The notes: a model not told the origin generated them from the letters alone. A DNA stretch of 61,335 nucleotides from Bacillota bacterium (GCA_021837545.1 JAKBFR010000002.1:1-61335); one strand, 5' to 3'; shown: positions 26,934-36,775, counted from the stretch's first letter. Numbers and translations: made by a program.

Positions 26934-26983
26934 AAAACACTTTCTAATGTTAAAATTGAGTTTAATATGTAGGAAGTGTTTTT
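26934..26983 (+). terminator. Terminator of the patatin gene
   Basis: ACACTTTCTA pairs with TAGGAAGTGT (one wobble), with T7 following. Confidence 0.75.
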
Positions 26984-27120
26984 TTGTAGAATAAATTTAT
27001 ACAATTTAAAAAAACTATATAAAATGATAAGAAATATATTGAAAAACAATTTCAAATAATATAAAATAAAGATACAGTAATAAAAAACAATAATAAATAA
27101 GTGGAAAGGAGAAAAGAGAA

Positions 27121-29475
27121 ATGAATGAGATAACGATGTCTCCTAGAATTAAAAAATTAAAAGAAAAGATGTTGTGTGATGAAAGATATGCATCTGTTGA
27201 ACAAGCACTTATAATAACTGAAACATATAAACAGAATGAAGATAAGCCGGTTATTATAAAAAGAGCATTAGCATTAAAGAATTCTCTGTTGAAATTAGAA
27301 ATTGATGTTGAAAATGAAGAGTTAATTGTTGGTAATAGAACTAAGGGTGTTAGATATGGAGTTGTTTTCCCTGAAAGTGGTAGTTCATGGATTGATAAGG
27401 AAATTGAAGATTTGCCAATTAGAGCACAAGATAAATTCAATGTAAAGTTTGAAGATATAGAAAAATTTCGTAAAGTTATTAAATCATATTGGGAAGGGCG
27501 CTCATTAGAGGATGTAATTAGAAAGAGATTTGGAAAAGAAATTGATGAAATTGCAAAGGTAGTAAAAATCAATCAAAAGGATCATGCACAAGGGCATATA
27601 TGCCCAAATTGTAAGGAGTGGCTTCAACTAGGTCCAGAGGGAATTAAACAAAAAGCACTTAAAAAAATGAAAGATTCCAGTAAAGAAAACAAAGATTTTT
27701 ATGAGAGCATAGTAATTGTTATGGAAGGTACTCAAGAATTTATGATGAGATATCATAATTTAATGAAAGAAAGAGCTAATATTGTATCTGATGAAGAAGC
27801 AAAATCAAGCATGCTTAAAGTTGCTGAAAATTGCAAAAATCTTGCTACAAGGCCTGCTGAATATTTTCATGAGGCAGTTCAATCTATTTGGTTCTTATTT
27901 GTTATACTTCATATGGAGTCAAATGCATCATCATTTTCTCCAGGAAGAATGGATGAATTCTTATATCCATATTATAAGAAGGATATAGAAGATGGAATAC
28001 TTAATAATGAAAAAGCTTTAGAAATAATTGAATGTATTTGGCTTAAATTCAATCAAATTGTATATTTGAGAAATTCTCATAGTGCTAAATTTTTCGCAGG
28101 GTTTCCTATAGGATTTAATATTGCAATTGGTGGTCAAGATGAAGATGGAAATGATTTTTCTAATGAACTATCCTTCTTATTTTTAAAGGCACAAGAACAT
28201 TTAGGATTACCACAACCTAACTTATCTGTTAGATTGCATAAAGGAACATCGGAAGAATTATTAAAGGAAAGCATAAAAGTCGTTGCAAGAGGTAGTGGAA
28301 TGCCACAATTCTTTAATGATGAAGCTGTAATTTCTTCTATTATGGAACTAGGTATTTCTGAAAAGGATGCAAGAGATTATGCAATTGTAGGTTGTGTAGA
28401 GATTACAACACAAGGTAATAATCTTGGGTGGAGCGATGCTGCCATGTTTAATTTAAATAAAACCTTAGAAGTAACACTTAATAATGGTAATTGCTTACTT
28501 ACAGGTGATTCAATTGCTCCAAACTTAGGAAATATAACAAACTATGAAACTTATGAAGATTTAGAAAAAGCATTTGCGAGTGAAATAGATTATTTTATTG
28601 ATAAGATGATTTTAGCTTGTGAACAAGTTGAAAAAGCTCATATAGATGTGCTGCCGTCTCCATTCCTATCATCAGTTATCGATGATTGTATAGAAAAAGG
28701 AATCGATGTTACAGCCGGTGGAGCAGTTTATAATCTATCAGGAATTCAGATGATACAAGTTGCAAATTTAGCAGATAGTTTAGCTGCGATTAAACTTTTA
28801 GTATATGACGAAAAAAGAATTTCAAAAGAGGGTTTATTGAAAGCACTTCAAAATAATTTCGAAGGTTATGAAGTTATAAGAGCTATGCTATTAAATCGTT
28901 CACCTAAGTATGGTAACGATGTTGAATGGGTAGATGAAATAGGGGCTAAATGGGCTAGGTATTTCAATAAAAAATTAACTCATTATACAAATTATCGTGG
29001 AGGAAGATATCATACAGGAATGTATACTGTATCAGCTCATGTACCAATGGGAGAAAATGTAGGAGCGTCTACTGATGGAAGATATGCAAAACAGCCATTA
29101 GCCGATGGAGGAATGTCACCAGTATACGGAAGAGATACTGCAGGACCAACAGCTGTATTAAATTCTGTATCAAAATTAGATAATATTTTAACTACTAATG
29201 GTGGACTGCTAAATATGAAATTCTTACCTGAATTCTTTAAAACTGAAAATGGTATTGATAAATTCTCAAAATTCATAAGGACTTTTGTAGATTTGGAGAT
29301 ACCTCATATTCAATTTAATGTGTTACGTAGAGAAGATTTATTAGATGCTCAAAAGAACCCTGAAAATTATCGTAGTCTAACTGTACGTGTAGCAGGATAT
29401 ACAGCGTATTTTACTGAACTTGCTGGAGAATTGCAAAATGAAATTATAGCTAGAACAAGTTATGGAGATGTATAG
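27121..29475 (+). CDS. Glycyl radical enzyme, dehydratase/lyase-like, substrate unknown
   Basis: The 784-residue enzyme has the PFL-like barrel. The thiyl Cys is Cys425 in AIVGCVEITTQ, followed by Glu427, giving the C-x-E pair of dehydratases and C-N or C-O lyases rather than the Cys-Cys of pyruvate formate-lyase. The glycyl radical site is VRVAGYTAYF with Gly759. The next gene is its activase, and an FSA-type aldolase follows. This trio recalls E. coli ybiW-ybiY-fsaA. An FSA partner suggests a polyol, sugar or anhydrosugar substrate, but that is inference. GAAAGGAG precedes ATG 27121. The enzyme is oxygen-sensitive and would work only anaerobically. Confidence 0.93.
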   Translation: MNEITMSPRIKKLKEKMLCDERYASVEQALIITETYKQNEDKPVIIKRALALKNSLLKLEIDVENEELIVGNRTKGVRYGVVFPESGSSWIDKEIEDLPIRAQDKFNVKFEDIEKFRKVIKSYWEGRSLEDVIRKRFGKEIDEIAKVVKINQKDHAQGHICPNCKEWLQLGPEGIKQKALKKMKDSSKENKDFYESIVIVMEGTQEFMMRYHNLMKERANIVSDEEAKSSMLKVAENCKNLATRPAEYFHEAVQSIWFLFVILHMESNASSFSPGRMDEFLYPYYKKDIEDGILNNEKALEIIECIWLKFNQIVYLRNSHSAKFFAGFPIGFNIAIGGQDEDGNDFSNELSFLFLKAQEHLGLPQPNLSVRLHKGTSEELLKESIKVVARGSGMPQFFNDEAVISSIMELGISEKDARDYAIVGCVEITTQGNNLGWSDAAMFNLNKTLEVTLNNGNCLLTGDSIAPNLGNITNYETYEDLEKAFASEIDYFIDKMILACEQVEKAHIDVLPSPFLSSVIDDCIEKGIDVTAGGAVYNLSGIQMIQVANLADSLAAIKLLVYDEKRISKEGLLKALQNNFEGYEVIRAMLLNRSPKYGNDVEWVDEIGAKWARYFNKKLTHYTNYRGGRYHTGMYTVSAHVPMGENVGASTDGRYAKQPLADGGMSPVYGRDTAGPTAVLNSVSKLDNILTTNGGLLNMKFLPEFFKTENGIDKFSKFIRTFVDLEIPHIQFNVLRREDLLDAQKNPENYRSLTVRVAGYTAYFTELAGELQNEIIARTSYGDV

Positions 29476-29478
29476 TTT

Positions 29479-30411
29479 ATGAAAAAAAATGATACATTAA
29501 TAGGAAGAATTTTCGACATTCGGAGATTTTCAACTCATGATGGCGATGGAATAAGAACAACAATCTTTTTTAAAGGTTGTCCATTAAAGTGTGTGTGGTG
29601 TCAAAATCCTGAGGGGATTTCTCCGGAAGAAAACTTGATATGTTTTGAAAACAAATGTATTAATTGTGGACTATGCACAAAAAAATGCTCTAATGAATCC
29701 ATAATAGAAAAAGATAATAAAATATGCATTATTAAAGAAAAATGTACTGATGAGCAAAATAAAGTTGCTATTGATATTTGCCCTACAGGTGCATTGACCA
29801 TGGATTGTAAGAATTATTCTTTAGATGAAGTAGTTGAAATAGCAATAAAAGATAAAGCATTTTTTAAATATGGTGGAGGAGTTACTTTATCTGGTGGAGA
29901 ACCATTTTTCCAAAAAGATTTTATTATTGCTTTGCTCAAACGTCTAAAAGAGATTGGAATAAATACAGCTATAGAAACTTCACTATTTGTATCTAGCGAA
30001 TATTTATTAGAAGCATTACCTTACCTTGATATAATTTTTGCAGATTTCAAAGTATTCAATAATGAAAAACATAAAGCTTTCACGGGAGTTTCTAATGAGC
30101 TTATTAAAAAGAATATTAAGCTTATTTTAGAAAGTGATAAGAAAGATTGCGTTATTATTAGAACACCATTAATACCAAACTTTACAGCAAACAATTATAA
30201 TATCAAGGATATAAGTAAATATATTTCAGATATTTATCCAAGTGTAAAATATGAATTCCTGAATTATAATCCACTCGCAAAATCAAAATATAATTTGATA
30301 GATAAATTAGATTATTGTTTTGAAGAAAATCCTAAAATGTATACAGATGATCAAATGAAAGAATTTCAGGATATTGCTTATTTAGCAGGAGTACAAAACT
30401 TAATAAAGTAG
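29479..30411 (+). CDS. Glycyl radical enzyme activating enzyme
   Basis: Radical SAM activase that abstracts a hydrogen from Gly759 of the enzyme encoded upstream. The 310-residue product has RRFSTHDGDGIRTTIFFKGC and the CPLKCVWCQNPEG radical SAM cluster (CxxxCxxC, ~residues 34-41). A two-cluster ferredoxin insert follows (CINCGLCTKKC, then CTDEQNKVAIDICPTGA), as usual for activases other than PflA. GGVTLSGGEPFFQKDF is the SAM-binding GGE motif. ATG 29479 begins 3 nt after the upstream stop, so the pair is translationally coupled. Confidence 0.95.
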   Translation: MKKNDTLIGRIFDIRRFSTHDGDGIRTTIFFKGCPLKCVWCQNPEGISPEENLICFENKCINCGLCTKKCSNESIIEKDNKICIIKEKCTDEQNKVAIDICPTGALTMDCKNYSLDEVVEIAIKDKAFFKYGGGVTLSGGEPFFQKDFIIALLKRLKEIGINTAIETSLFVSSEYLLEALPYLDIIFADFKVFNNEKHKAFTGVSNELIKKNIKLILESDKKDCVIIRTPLIPNFTANNYNIKDISKYISDIYPSVKYEFLNYNPLAKSKYNLIDKLDYCFEENPKMYTDDQMKEFQDIAYLAGVQNLIK

Positions 30412-30490
30412 TCATGTATTAGATATTCATTGGTTGTTAAGTAAGTATAAAAGTTACAAATAAAAATGTTTTTATTGTGATATTCTTAAG

Positions 30491-30535
30491 TTCTAAAATT
30501 CTAAACAATTTTAGAATTTTGGAATTTTAGAATTT
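30491..30535 (+). repeat. Competing hairpins between the activase and FSA genes
   Basis: TTCTAAAATTCTAAA (30491-30505) pairs with TTTAGAATTTTGGAA (30510-30524, one wobble). A second copy of the 3' arm, AATTTTAGAATTT (30523-30535), can pair with the same 5' arm. The two hairpins are mutually exclusive. There is no T-run, so this could be an mRNA processing or stability element. Confidence 0.45.
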
Positions 30536-30624
30536 GCTTGTAAAATGCGGGTTAAGAACTTATTTGATTAAAAAATTACTTATTTAATAACCTAAATAAT
30601 AAAAATAAGAAACAGAGAGGAAGA

Positions 30625-31308
30625 ATGAAAATGTTAATATTAGTCGATGATGCAAATTTAGAGGCGATCAAAAAAATCTATGAAGAATTTCCATGTGATG
30701 GGGTAACAACAAATCCTTCTATCTTAAAAAAACAAGGTGGAAATCCAATGGAAGTATTAAAAGCAATTAGAGAATTCTTACCAGAAGGAGCACAACTTCA
30801 TGCACAAGTAGTATCATTAACTGCTGAAAAAATGGTTGATGAAGCCCATCATATGTTAGAAGTACTTGGTAAAGATACTTTTATAAAGGTTCCTGTAACA
30901 AGTGAAGGAATTAAGGCTATGAAGTTATTGAAGAAGGAAAATGTGAATATCACAGCTACAGCTATATATACATCAATGCAAGCATTCATTGCAGCAAAAG
31001 CAGGAGCAAGATATACAGCTCCATATGTAAATAGAATAGATAATATGGGAGCAGATGGGGTACAAGTTGCAAAAGATATCCATGATATGTTTAGAATGCA
31101 TAACTTAAATGCTGATGTACTTGCAGCAAGTTTTAAAAACTCACAACAAGTTTTGAATTTATGTAAACATGGAATTGGATCTGTTACAGCAGCACCTGAT
31201 GTAATAGAAGGATTAATTAAACATGATGCAACTACAAATGCAGTAGATGTTTTTACAAAAGATTTTTATAGTTTAGTTGGTGAAGGAAATACAATGGAGA
31301 AGCTATAG
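30625..31308 (+). CDS. fsa: Fructose-6-phosphate aldolase / small transaldolase
   Basis: Class I aldolase of the FSA/TalC group, splitting or forming dihydroxyacetone-type products. The 227-residue product has LVDDANLEAIKKIYEEFPCDGVTTNPSIL at the N-terminus. The Schiff-base Lys is in DTFIKVPVTSEG near residue 93. ITATAIYTSMQAFIAAKAGARYTAPYVNRIDNMG marks the TalC/FSA subfamily rather than full-length transaldolase. GAGGAAG lies before ATG 30625; the next ATG two codons later is also possible. The third gene of the glycyl radical operon, it may process the carbonyl product. Confidence 0.92.
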   Translation: MKMLILVDDANLEAIKKIYEEFPCDGVTTNPSILKKQGGNPMEVLKAIREFLPEGAQLHAQVVSLTAEKMVDEAHHMLEVLGKDTFIKVPVTSEGIKAMKLLKKENVNITATAIYTSMQAFIAAKAGARYTAPYVNRIDNMGADGVQVAKDIHDMFRMHNLNADVLAASFKNSQQVLNLCKHGIGSVTAAPDVIEGLIKHDATTNAVDVFTKDFYSLVGEGNTMEKL

Positions 31309-31335
31309 TTTAAAGAAATAAGGAATTTTCAAAGA

Positions 31336-31390
31336 ATAACTGGCTGGGATGCATATATATTTTGCATACTAGTCAGCTATTTTTTATTTA
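31336..31390 (+). terminator. Terminator of the glycyl radical operon
   Basis: AATAACTGGCT faces AGTCAGCTATT, with an inner ATGCA/TGCAT helix, followed by T6. Confidence 0.7.
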
Positions 31391-31654
31391 CAGGATAATA
31401 TTTGCTTGAACAATGAAGCCATGATGAACTAATAAAGATAAAAGGTGAATACTACAAGCTTTATATATCACAATATGAGATGATAAAAGCGGTATAGATA
31501 TCAAAAGAAACTTTAGGGAAAATATTTAATAAATTTAATCTTTGGTAGAGAAAGTATTAGTGATTTCTTGACTTAAATTTAATTTATATATAAAATCAAA
31601 TTTATACGTAGTAAATTAATTTAAATTATATAGATATAGAGGAGATAAGATTAC

Positions 31655-32980
31655 TTGAAGGAAAAGAACGATTATAATAAACAATTAAATGATGAAAAAA
31701 TAAAAGAAAATACAGCTAAGTGTATTGATATAAGAAAAAACAATGAAGAAAAAATAGAGAATAATAAATGTAAAAACTGCGGAGAAGAAGCAAGTTATTT
31801 CATTGATAAAAATAATGGCTGGTTATGCGAGAGTTGTAGAAGTATAGAAGAAAAGTTAGATAAACTTGCAAATAAAATAGAGAAAAAATTAAGTAAAAGA
31901 GTATATTCTTTTAATCTAAATGAATTAATAAATTGTTTATCTAAAGATGAGATATATAATATAGCAAGAAACCTTGGTGTAAATAATATATCAGGTTTAA
32001 ATAAAGAAAAGTTAATTGAAAGATTAATTGAAGAATATAAGGGCTTAGTTGAAAAAAGACTTCTATTGTTCGAAGAAGAAAGGTATAAAATTTTAAAAAG
32101 TTATGTGGATAGTAATGGTGTGAAACTTTTTGATGATATTGATGAAGAAGAAGCAGATAAGAGTGTATACTTTATACAACAAGGAATGCTTTTCCCAACT
32201 GTAAAAGATGATATATCAGTATTTTTAATGCCTGAAATAGTACAAGAATTAATTAGAGAAAGAAATGATATTGAATATAGGCGTGTAATAAAAGCCAATA
32301 GTGATATTTTAAATATCATTAGAGGAATGAATAAAGTATATGGTATTTTAAGATTAAAAGATGCTAAAGAAATAATAGAGAGATATTCCAATATAGAAAA
32401 TTGTGAAGTAGAAGAGTTGATTAGAGAAGCTGGATATTACTATAATGAATATAGAGAAGAAGGAATATTTATTGTAAATAATGAAATAGAAAGTTTCGAA
32501 GATTTATTAAAGGATATAGATAAAGGAAAAGATTTAAGTTATGCTATGATTCCAAAAGAAGAATTATTAAATATGTTAGAAGAAGACTGGGTTTATAATA
32601 GCAAAGCTGGAAAAGCTTTTTATAAAGAATTTACTAATATGTTTAGCGTAGATAAAGATATGTTAATAGCAATGATGGAAGATTTGATTTTTGATGTTCA
32701 AGAAAATGAACCAAAAGATTCAGTAGATAAAATGGTAGAATTAATTAATATAGAGCATGAAGATGCTAGATATGTTGCATGTAGTATGATGAACAAGTTT
32801 GTTAAGAAAATTAGGTTATGGAGATATAAGGGTTTAACAATTAATGATATTAAATCAAATTCAGTTAGTTTAAAAGAAAATAAGCCTGTTGGAAGAAATG
32901 ATCCTTGTCCATGTGATAGCGGAAAGAAATATAAAAAATGTTGTGGCAAAGGTGAGAAGGTTATTAATATATTTAAATAA
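31655..32980 (+). CDS. Zinc-ribbon, Rho-N-like and SEC-C protein (paralogue 1)
   Basis: The 441-residue product starts at TTG 31655, 9 nt after GAGGAGA. Order: a charged N-terminus; a zinc ribbon (CKNC 39-42, CESC 58-61); a short helical Rho-N/SAP-like segment at ~88-128 (LINCLSKDEIYNIARNLGVN, then LNKEKLIERLIEEY); a helical middle of ~270 residues; and a C-terminal SEC-C motif (RNDPCPCDSGKKYKKCCGKG, ~413-432), as at the end of SecA. It is paralogous along its whole length to the C-terminal ~450 residues of the protein at 34.7 kb. The function is unknown; nucleic-acid or ribosome contact is a guess. Confidence 0.82.
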   Translation: MKEKNDYNKQLNDEKIKENTAKCIDIRKNNEEKIENNKCKNCGEEASYFIDKNNGWLCESCRSIEEKLDKLANKIEKKLSKRVYSFNLNELINCLSKDEIYNIARNLGVNNISGLNKEKLIERLIEEYKGLVEKRLLLFEEERYKILKSYVDSNGVKLFDDIDEEEADKSVYFIQQGMLFPTVKDDISVFLMPEIVQELIRERNDIEYRRVIKANSDILNIIRGMNKVYGILRLKDAKEIIERYSNIENCEVEELIREAGYYYNEYREEGIFIVNNEIESFEDLLKDIDKGKDLSYAMIPKEELLNMLEEDWVYNSKAGKAFYKEFTNMFSVDKDMLIAMMEDLIFDVQENEPKDSVDKMVELINIEHEDARYVACSMMNKFVKKIRLWRYKGLTINDIKSNSVSLKENKPVGRNDPCPCDSGKKYKKCCGKGEKVINIFK

Positions 32981-33001
32981 TTGATAGGTTAATTAATAAG
33001 A

Positions 33002-33056
33002 AAGACATTGGATAAGTAGTTTGTTAAAAGTGATTTTTTCGATGTCTTATTTATTT
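33002..33056 (+). terminator. Likely terminator of SEC-C paralogue 1
   Basis: AAGACAT (33002-33008) pairs with ATGTCTT (33042-33048), followed by TATTTATTTTTAT. Confidence 0.5.
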
Positions 33057-33253
33057 TTATAACATCTCAATGGTAGTTGTGAATATTAAAAAAGGATTTT
33101 TCAAATCTTAAGAGAATAAGGTTTAAGTACATATAACTTAGCAAATACAGACAGGTTACTACCAACTAGACGCACATATTAAATAAGTAAAATGAAATAT
33201 TAGCAATTGTTAGTTATTAATTGTTAACGTTTAATTATTGGAGGGATTATAAA

Positions 33254-34210
33254 GTGATATACAATAAATGTGGAAACAGTGGACTTAAATTACCAGCTAT
33301 ATCTTTAGGGTTATGGCATAACTTTAGCGAAAACGATATTTTTTCAAATAGTGAAGCAATTTTAAAAAGAGCTTTTGAACTTGGAATAACACATTTTGAT
33401 TTAGCTAATAACTACGGCAGGCCAGCTGATGGTTCTGCGGAAGAAACTTTTGGGCGAATATTAAAGAAAAATTATACTTCTTATGATAGAGATAAAATGG
33501 TGATATCAACAAAAGCAGGCTATGATATGTGGGAAGGACCTTATGGTGACGGTGGATCTAAGAAGTATTTAGTTGCAAGTTTAGACCAAAGTTTAAGACG
33601 TATGGGACTTGATTATGTTGATATATTTTATCATCACAGATATGATCCAGAAACACCTCTAGAAGAAACAATGGCTACTTTAGATTTAATGGTTAGACAA
33701 GGAAAAGCATTATATGTAGGAATATCAAATTATGGTCCAGAACAAACTAAGAGAGCATCGGAGATTCTAAAGAAGCTTGGAACACCATGTTTAATAAATC
33801 AACTTAGATATTCAATGTTCGAAAGAGGTATTGAAGGTAAACAATTTGAAGTTCATAAAGAAGAAGGTATTGGAACTATAGTTTTTAGACCTCTTGCACA
33901 AGGATTACTTACTGATAAATATATTAATGGAATTCCAAAGGATTCAAGGATAGCGAAAAATAGTTTATATTTACATGAGAGTGATGTAACAGAAGAAAAA
34001 ATTAATAAGGTTATTAAACTAAATGAAATGGCAAAAGAAAGAGGTCAAAGTCTTGCAGAAATGGCACTTGCTTGGAATTTAAGAGGAGATGTAACTTCGG
34101 TATTAATTGGAGCAAGCAGACCATCACAAATTGACGATAATGTTAAAACTTTAAATAATTTAGAATTTTCTAAAGAGGAATTAGATAGAATAGATGAAAT
34201 TTTAAAATAA
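33254..34210 (+). CDS. Aldo/keto reductase, YghZ/Gpr-like
   Basis: NADPH-dependent reductase of aldehydes. The best match I recognise is the L-glyceraldehyde-3-phosphate reductase (YghZ) group, which shares the LKLPAISLGLWHNF start and the long GPYGDGGSKKYLVASLDQSL segment. The catalytic tetrad is visible: Asp and Tyr in FDLANNYG, Lys in ISTKAGYDMW and His in IFYHHRYDPETPLEETM. The start is GTG 33254 (MIYNKCGNSG), 8 nt after GGAGGG; the longer frame upstream lacks a ribosome binding site. 318 residues. It separates the two SEC-C paralogues and shows no obvious tie to them. Confidence 0.92.
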   Translation: MIYNKCGNSGLKLPAISLGLWHNFSENDIFSNSEAILKRAFELGITHFDLANNYGRPADGSAEETFGRILKKNYTSYDRDKMVISTKAGYDMWEGPYGDGGSKKYLVASLDQSLRRMGLDYVDIFYHHRYDPETPLEETMATLDLMVRQGKALYVGISNYGPEQTKRASEILKKLGTPCLINQLRYSMFERGIEGKQFEVHKEEGIGTIVFRPLAQGLLTDKYINGIPKDSRIAKNSLYLHESDVTEEKINKVIKLNEMAKERGQSLAEMALAWNLRGDVTSVLIGASRPSQIDDNVKTLNNLEFSKEELDRIDEILK

Positions 34211-34310
34211 TAGAAAGTTTTCAGTCTAGAGTAAGGGGAACTCGACCTACATGGGGTTGTTGAGTAAATTTGAGAACTAAGATGTAAAATTAAAAATCTA
34301 ACTTAAAGTG

Positions 34311-34372
34311 AAATAGAAATGATGATTGAGTATAGGGTATTAATATTTTCAATTATTGTTTCTATTTTTTTA
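34311..34372 (+). terminator. Probable terminator of the aldo/keto reductase gene
   Basis: AAATAGAAATGATGATTGA faces TCAATTATTGTTTCTATTT with four mismatches; T7 follows. The remaining ~310 bp before the next gene show nothing clear, apart from a dubious 22-codon frame at 34444-34512. Confidence 0.6.
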
Positions 34373-34688
34373 TTGTACAAATAATATTGAATTATAGGCT
34401 AAAGTATGAAATTTCTAGAATGTAAAATGAGGGGCTTGGAGATTTGGAAAATGATTTATTGATAAATAATAGAGAAGAACGATATGTTGACTTAAACGTA
34501 ATGTATATGTAAAATGTAACAAGGTATAGCATTGTAACGGAATTGAGCTAATTGACTTAATGCAATATATTTATAAAATCAGTGTTAGGCAACTGGCATG
34601 TTATTTTTTTTTGAATATGAATTGTGTCACATAGAAAAAAATATATCTAATTTTAGAAATTATATAGGCAAAGAGGAGGAACTGTTAC

Positions 34689-36593
34689 TTGAAAGCAAAA
34701 TGTTACTATTGCAATAAAGAATTAACTGAAAGAACTATTAAAAGACATATGAAAAATTGCAGTGAAATGAAAAAGAGCATAGACGAAAAAAGAATTGATG
34801 ATAAAGAACAAAGAAATCAATTTATTATAGCTATTAAATCTAAATATGCTAGAAATGAATACTGCATATATTTATCGATAGATGGAACATTAGGATTAGT
34901 ACATATAGATCAATTTATAAGAGACATTTGGGTAGAATGTTGTGGGCATTTAAGTGGTTTTAAAATTAGAGGTAAGTATTATCAAGATAATCAAATGAAT
35001 ACTCAGTTAAATGATATTTTAAATATTGATGAAAAGTTTGAATACGAATATGACTTTGGAAGCACAACATGTTTAGTTTTAGATGTAGTGAATATAATAG
35101 AGGTACCTAGTAGTTTTTCGCAAATAGAAATAATATCAAGAAATCATGAGATTAAACATGTGTGTAAAATTTGTGGAGCAGAAGCTAAGTATTTTAACTA
35201 TGAAAAAGATGAGTGGGAATGTGAGAACTGCATTGATGGAGATAATGACATTATAATGGAATTTGATTATTGTAATTCACCTAGAGATGGTGTTTGTGGA
35301 TATGAAGGAGATAAAGAATCAGAAAATATATATTTACCAGGGAATTATAACAAATATAAGATTTCGGAAAAGAAAATAAAAAAAGGTGATTATGAAAACA
35401 TGCTTACTTATAGTGATGGTTTCTTTAATGATTTACCAAATATAGAAGATGGACTTGATGATTTAATTAGCAAAAGTAGAAAGATAATAAATAATATATT
35501 TATTAAGGGGGTCTACTCTTTTGATATAAAGGAATTAATAAGTGATTTATCTAAAGATAATATATATGATATAGCTAAATATCTTGGTATGAATAAAATA
35601 TCAAGTTTAAATAAAAGTAAATTAATAGAAAAGTTTATTGATGAATATGAATCATTAATTGAAGAAAGAATGTCTTTATTTGATGAAGAAAGATATAAGT
35701 TTTTAAAAAGTTATTCTGATAATGATGGAGTAAAAGTATTTGAAGAAATAAAAGAATGCGATTTGGAGAAAACAGGATATTTTTTACAAAATGGTATGCT
35801 TTTTTCAGCAAGTAAGGATGGCCAATTATTAATGTTAATGCCAGAGGTTGTTCAAAAGTTAGTTAAGGAAAAAAATAATATACAATATAGAAATATGATA
35901 AAGCTCAATAGTGAGATAGTAAATATGTATAGGGGTATGAATAAGGCTTATGGAATTCTTGAATTGAAGGATGTAAAAGAAATATTTAAAAGATATTCAC
36001 CTTATGAATCTCAGAAATACAGAATAGAAGATATAATAATAAATGCAGAAGATTATTATAGAGAATATGAGATTCAAGGCTCATTTTTCATAAACTCTTA
36101 TATAGATAATTGGGTAGATTTATTAAAAGAAATAGAGCAACAAATAAATGTTGATTATACTATGATATCAAAAGAAGACTTATTGACTATGTCAGATGAA
36201 AATTATATGTATGAATCTAATTTTGGAAGTACATTTATAAAAGAATTTCTTAGTATGTTTAATATGGATGAAGAAATTTTAGAAGGATTGATGGAATCTT
36301 TATATGTAGAAATTCAAGAAAATGAGTTAGAAGATGTTGTAACTGAAATATTAGAACAATTAGAAGATGATAATGAAGGAATTAAAGATTTTATGTGTAA
36401 TAGCGTTGGAAAATTTCTGAGAAATATTAGATTGTGGAAATTTAAAGGTGCTAAAATTAATGAAAAAGAACCTAATATTATAAAGAATGGAAAACAAAAT
36501 CCTGTAAAACGAAATGAGCCTTGTTTATGCGGAAGCGGGAAAAAATATAAAAATTGTTGTGCTAAGGATGGCAATGTAATAAAGTTGTTTTAG
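34689..36593 (+). CDS. Zinc-finger, pRiA4b-ORF3-like and SEC-C protein (paralogue 2)
   Basis: The 634-residue product starts at TTG 34689, 8 nt after GAGGAGG. Order: a C2HC finger (C5, C8, H20, C24); a domain at ~40-150 resembling pRiA4b ORF-3 proteins (FEYEYDFGSTTCLVLDVV is the telling YDFGS motif); a zinc ribbon (HVCKICGAEAKYF, then CENC); a Rho-N-like helical segment (~275-320); a helical middle; and a terminal SEC-C motif (RNEPCLCGSGKKYKNCCAKD). From the ribbon on it parallels the 441-residue paralogue. The extra N-terminal module is the main difference. The function is unknown. The terminator is at 36609-36650. Confidence 0.82.
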   Translation: MKAKCYYCNKELTERTIKRHMKNCSEMKKSIDEKRIDDKEQRNQFIIAIKSKYARNEYCIYLSIDGTLGLVHIDQFIRDIWVECCGHLSGFKIRGKYYQDNQMNTQLNDILNIDEKFEYEYDFGSTTCLVLDVVNIIEVPSSFSQIEIISRNHEIKHVCKICGAEAKYFNYEKDEWECENCIDGDNDIIMEFDYCNSPRDGVCGYEGDKESENIYLPGNYNKYKISEKKIKKGDYENMLTYSDGFFNDLPNIEDGLDDLISKSRKIINNIFIKGVYSFDIKELISDLSKDNIYDIAKYLGMNKISSLNKSKLIEKFIDEYESLIEERMSLFDEERYKFLKSYSDNDGVKVFEEIKECDLEKTGYFLQNGMLFSASKDGQLLMLMPEVVQKLVKEKNNIQYRNMIKLNSEIVNMYRGMNKAYGILELKDVKEIFKRYSPYESQKYRIEDIIINAEDYYREYEIQGSFFINSYIDNWVDLLKEIEQQINVDYTMISKEDLLTMSDENYMYESNFGSTFIKEFLSMFNMDEEILEGLMESLYVEIQENELEDVVTEILEQLEDDNEGIKDFMCNSVGKFLRNIRLWKFKGAKINEKEPNIIKNGKQNPVKRNEPCLCGSGKKYKNCCAKDGNVIKLF

Positions 36594-36608
36594 CCAGGTG
36601 AAAGAAAG

Positions 36609-36650
36609 TAACAGACTCGATATACAAAAATATTAGTCTGTTATTTTTAT
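36609..36650 (+). terminator. Terminator of SEC-C paralogue 2
   Basis: GTAACAGACT pairs with AGTCTGTTAT, followed by T5AT. Confidence 0.75.
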
Positions 36651-36775
36651 ATCATCATATATGAATAATGTCTAAAATAATTAATTATATATGATGTTCT
36701 TTCCAGCAACGCACTCACAAATGCACAGATTTCAACATATAATGAACTAATATCATTACATGGAGTTGAAAATGC

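Noticed and set aside
27015..27572. 185-codon open frame on the minus strand
   Set aside because: It is antisense to the start of the glycyl radical enzyme gene, low-complexity Ser/Leu/Phe in composition, and has no ribosome binding site. A shadow of AT-rich coding.
34444..34512. 22-codon frame from TTG with GGAG nearby
   Set aside because: Too short, the ribosome binding site is almost adjacent to the start, and no homology is recognised.
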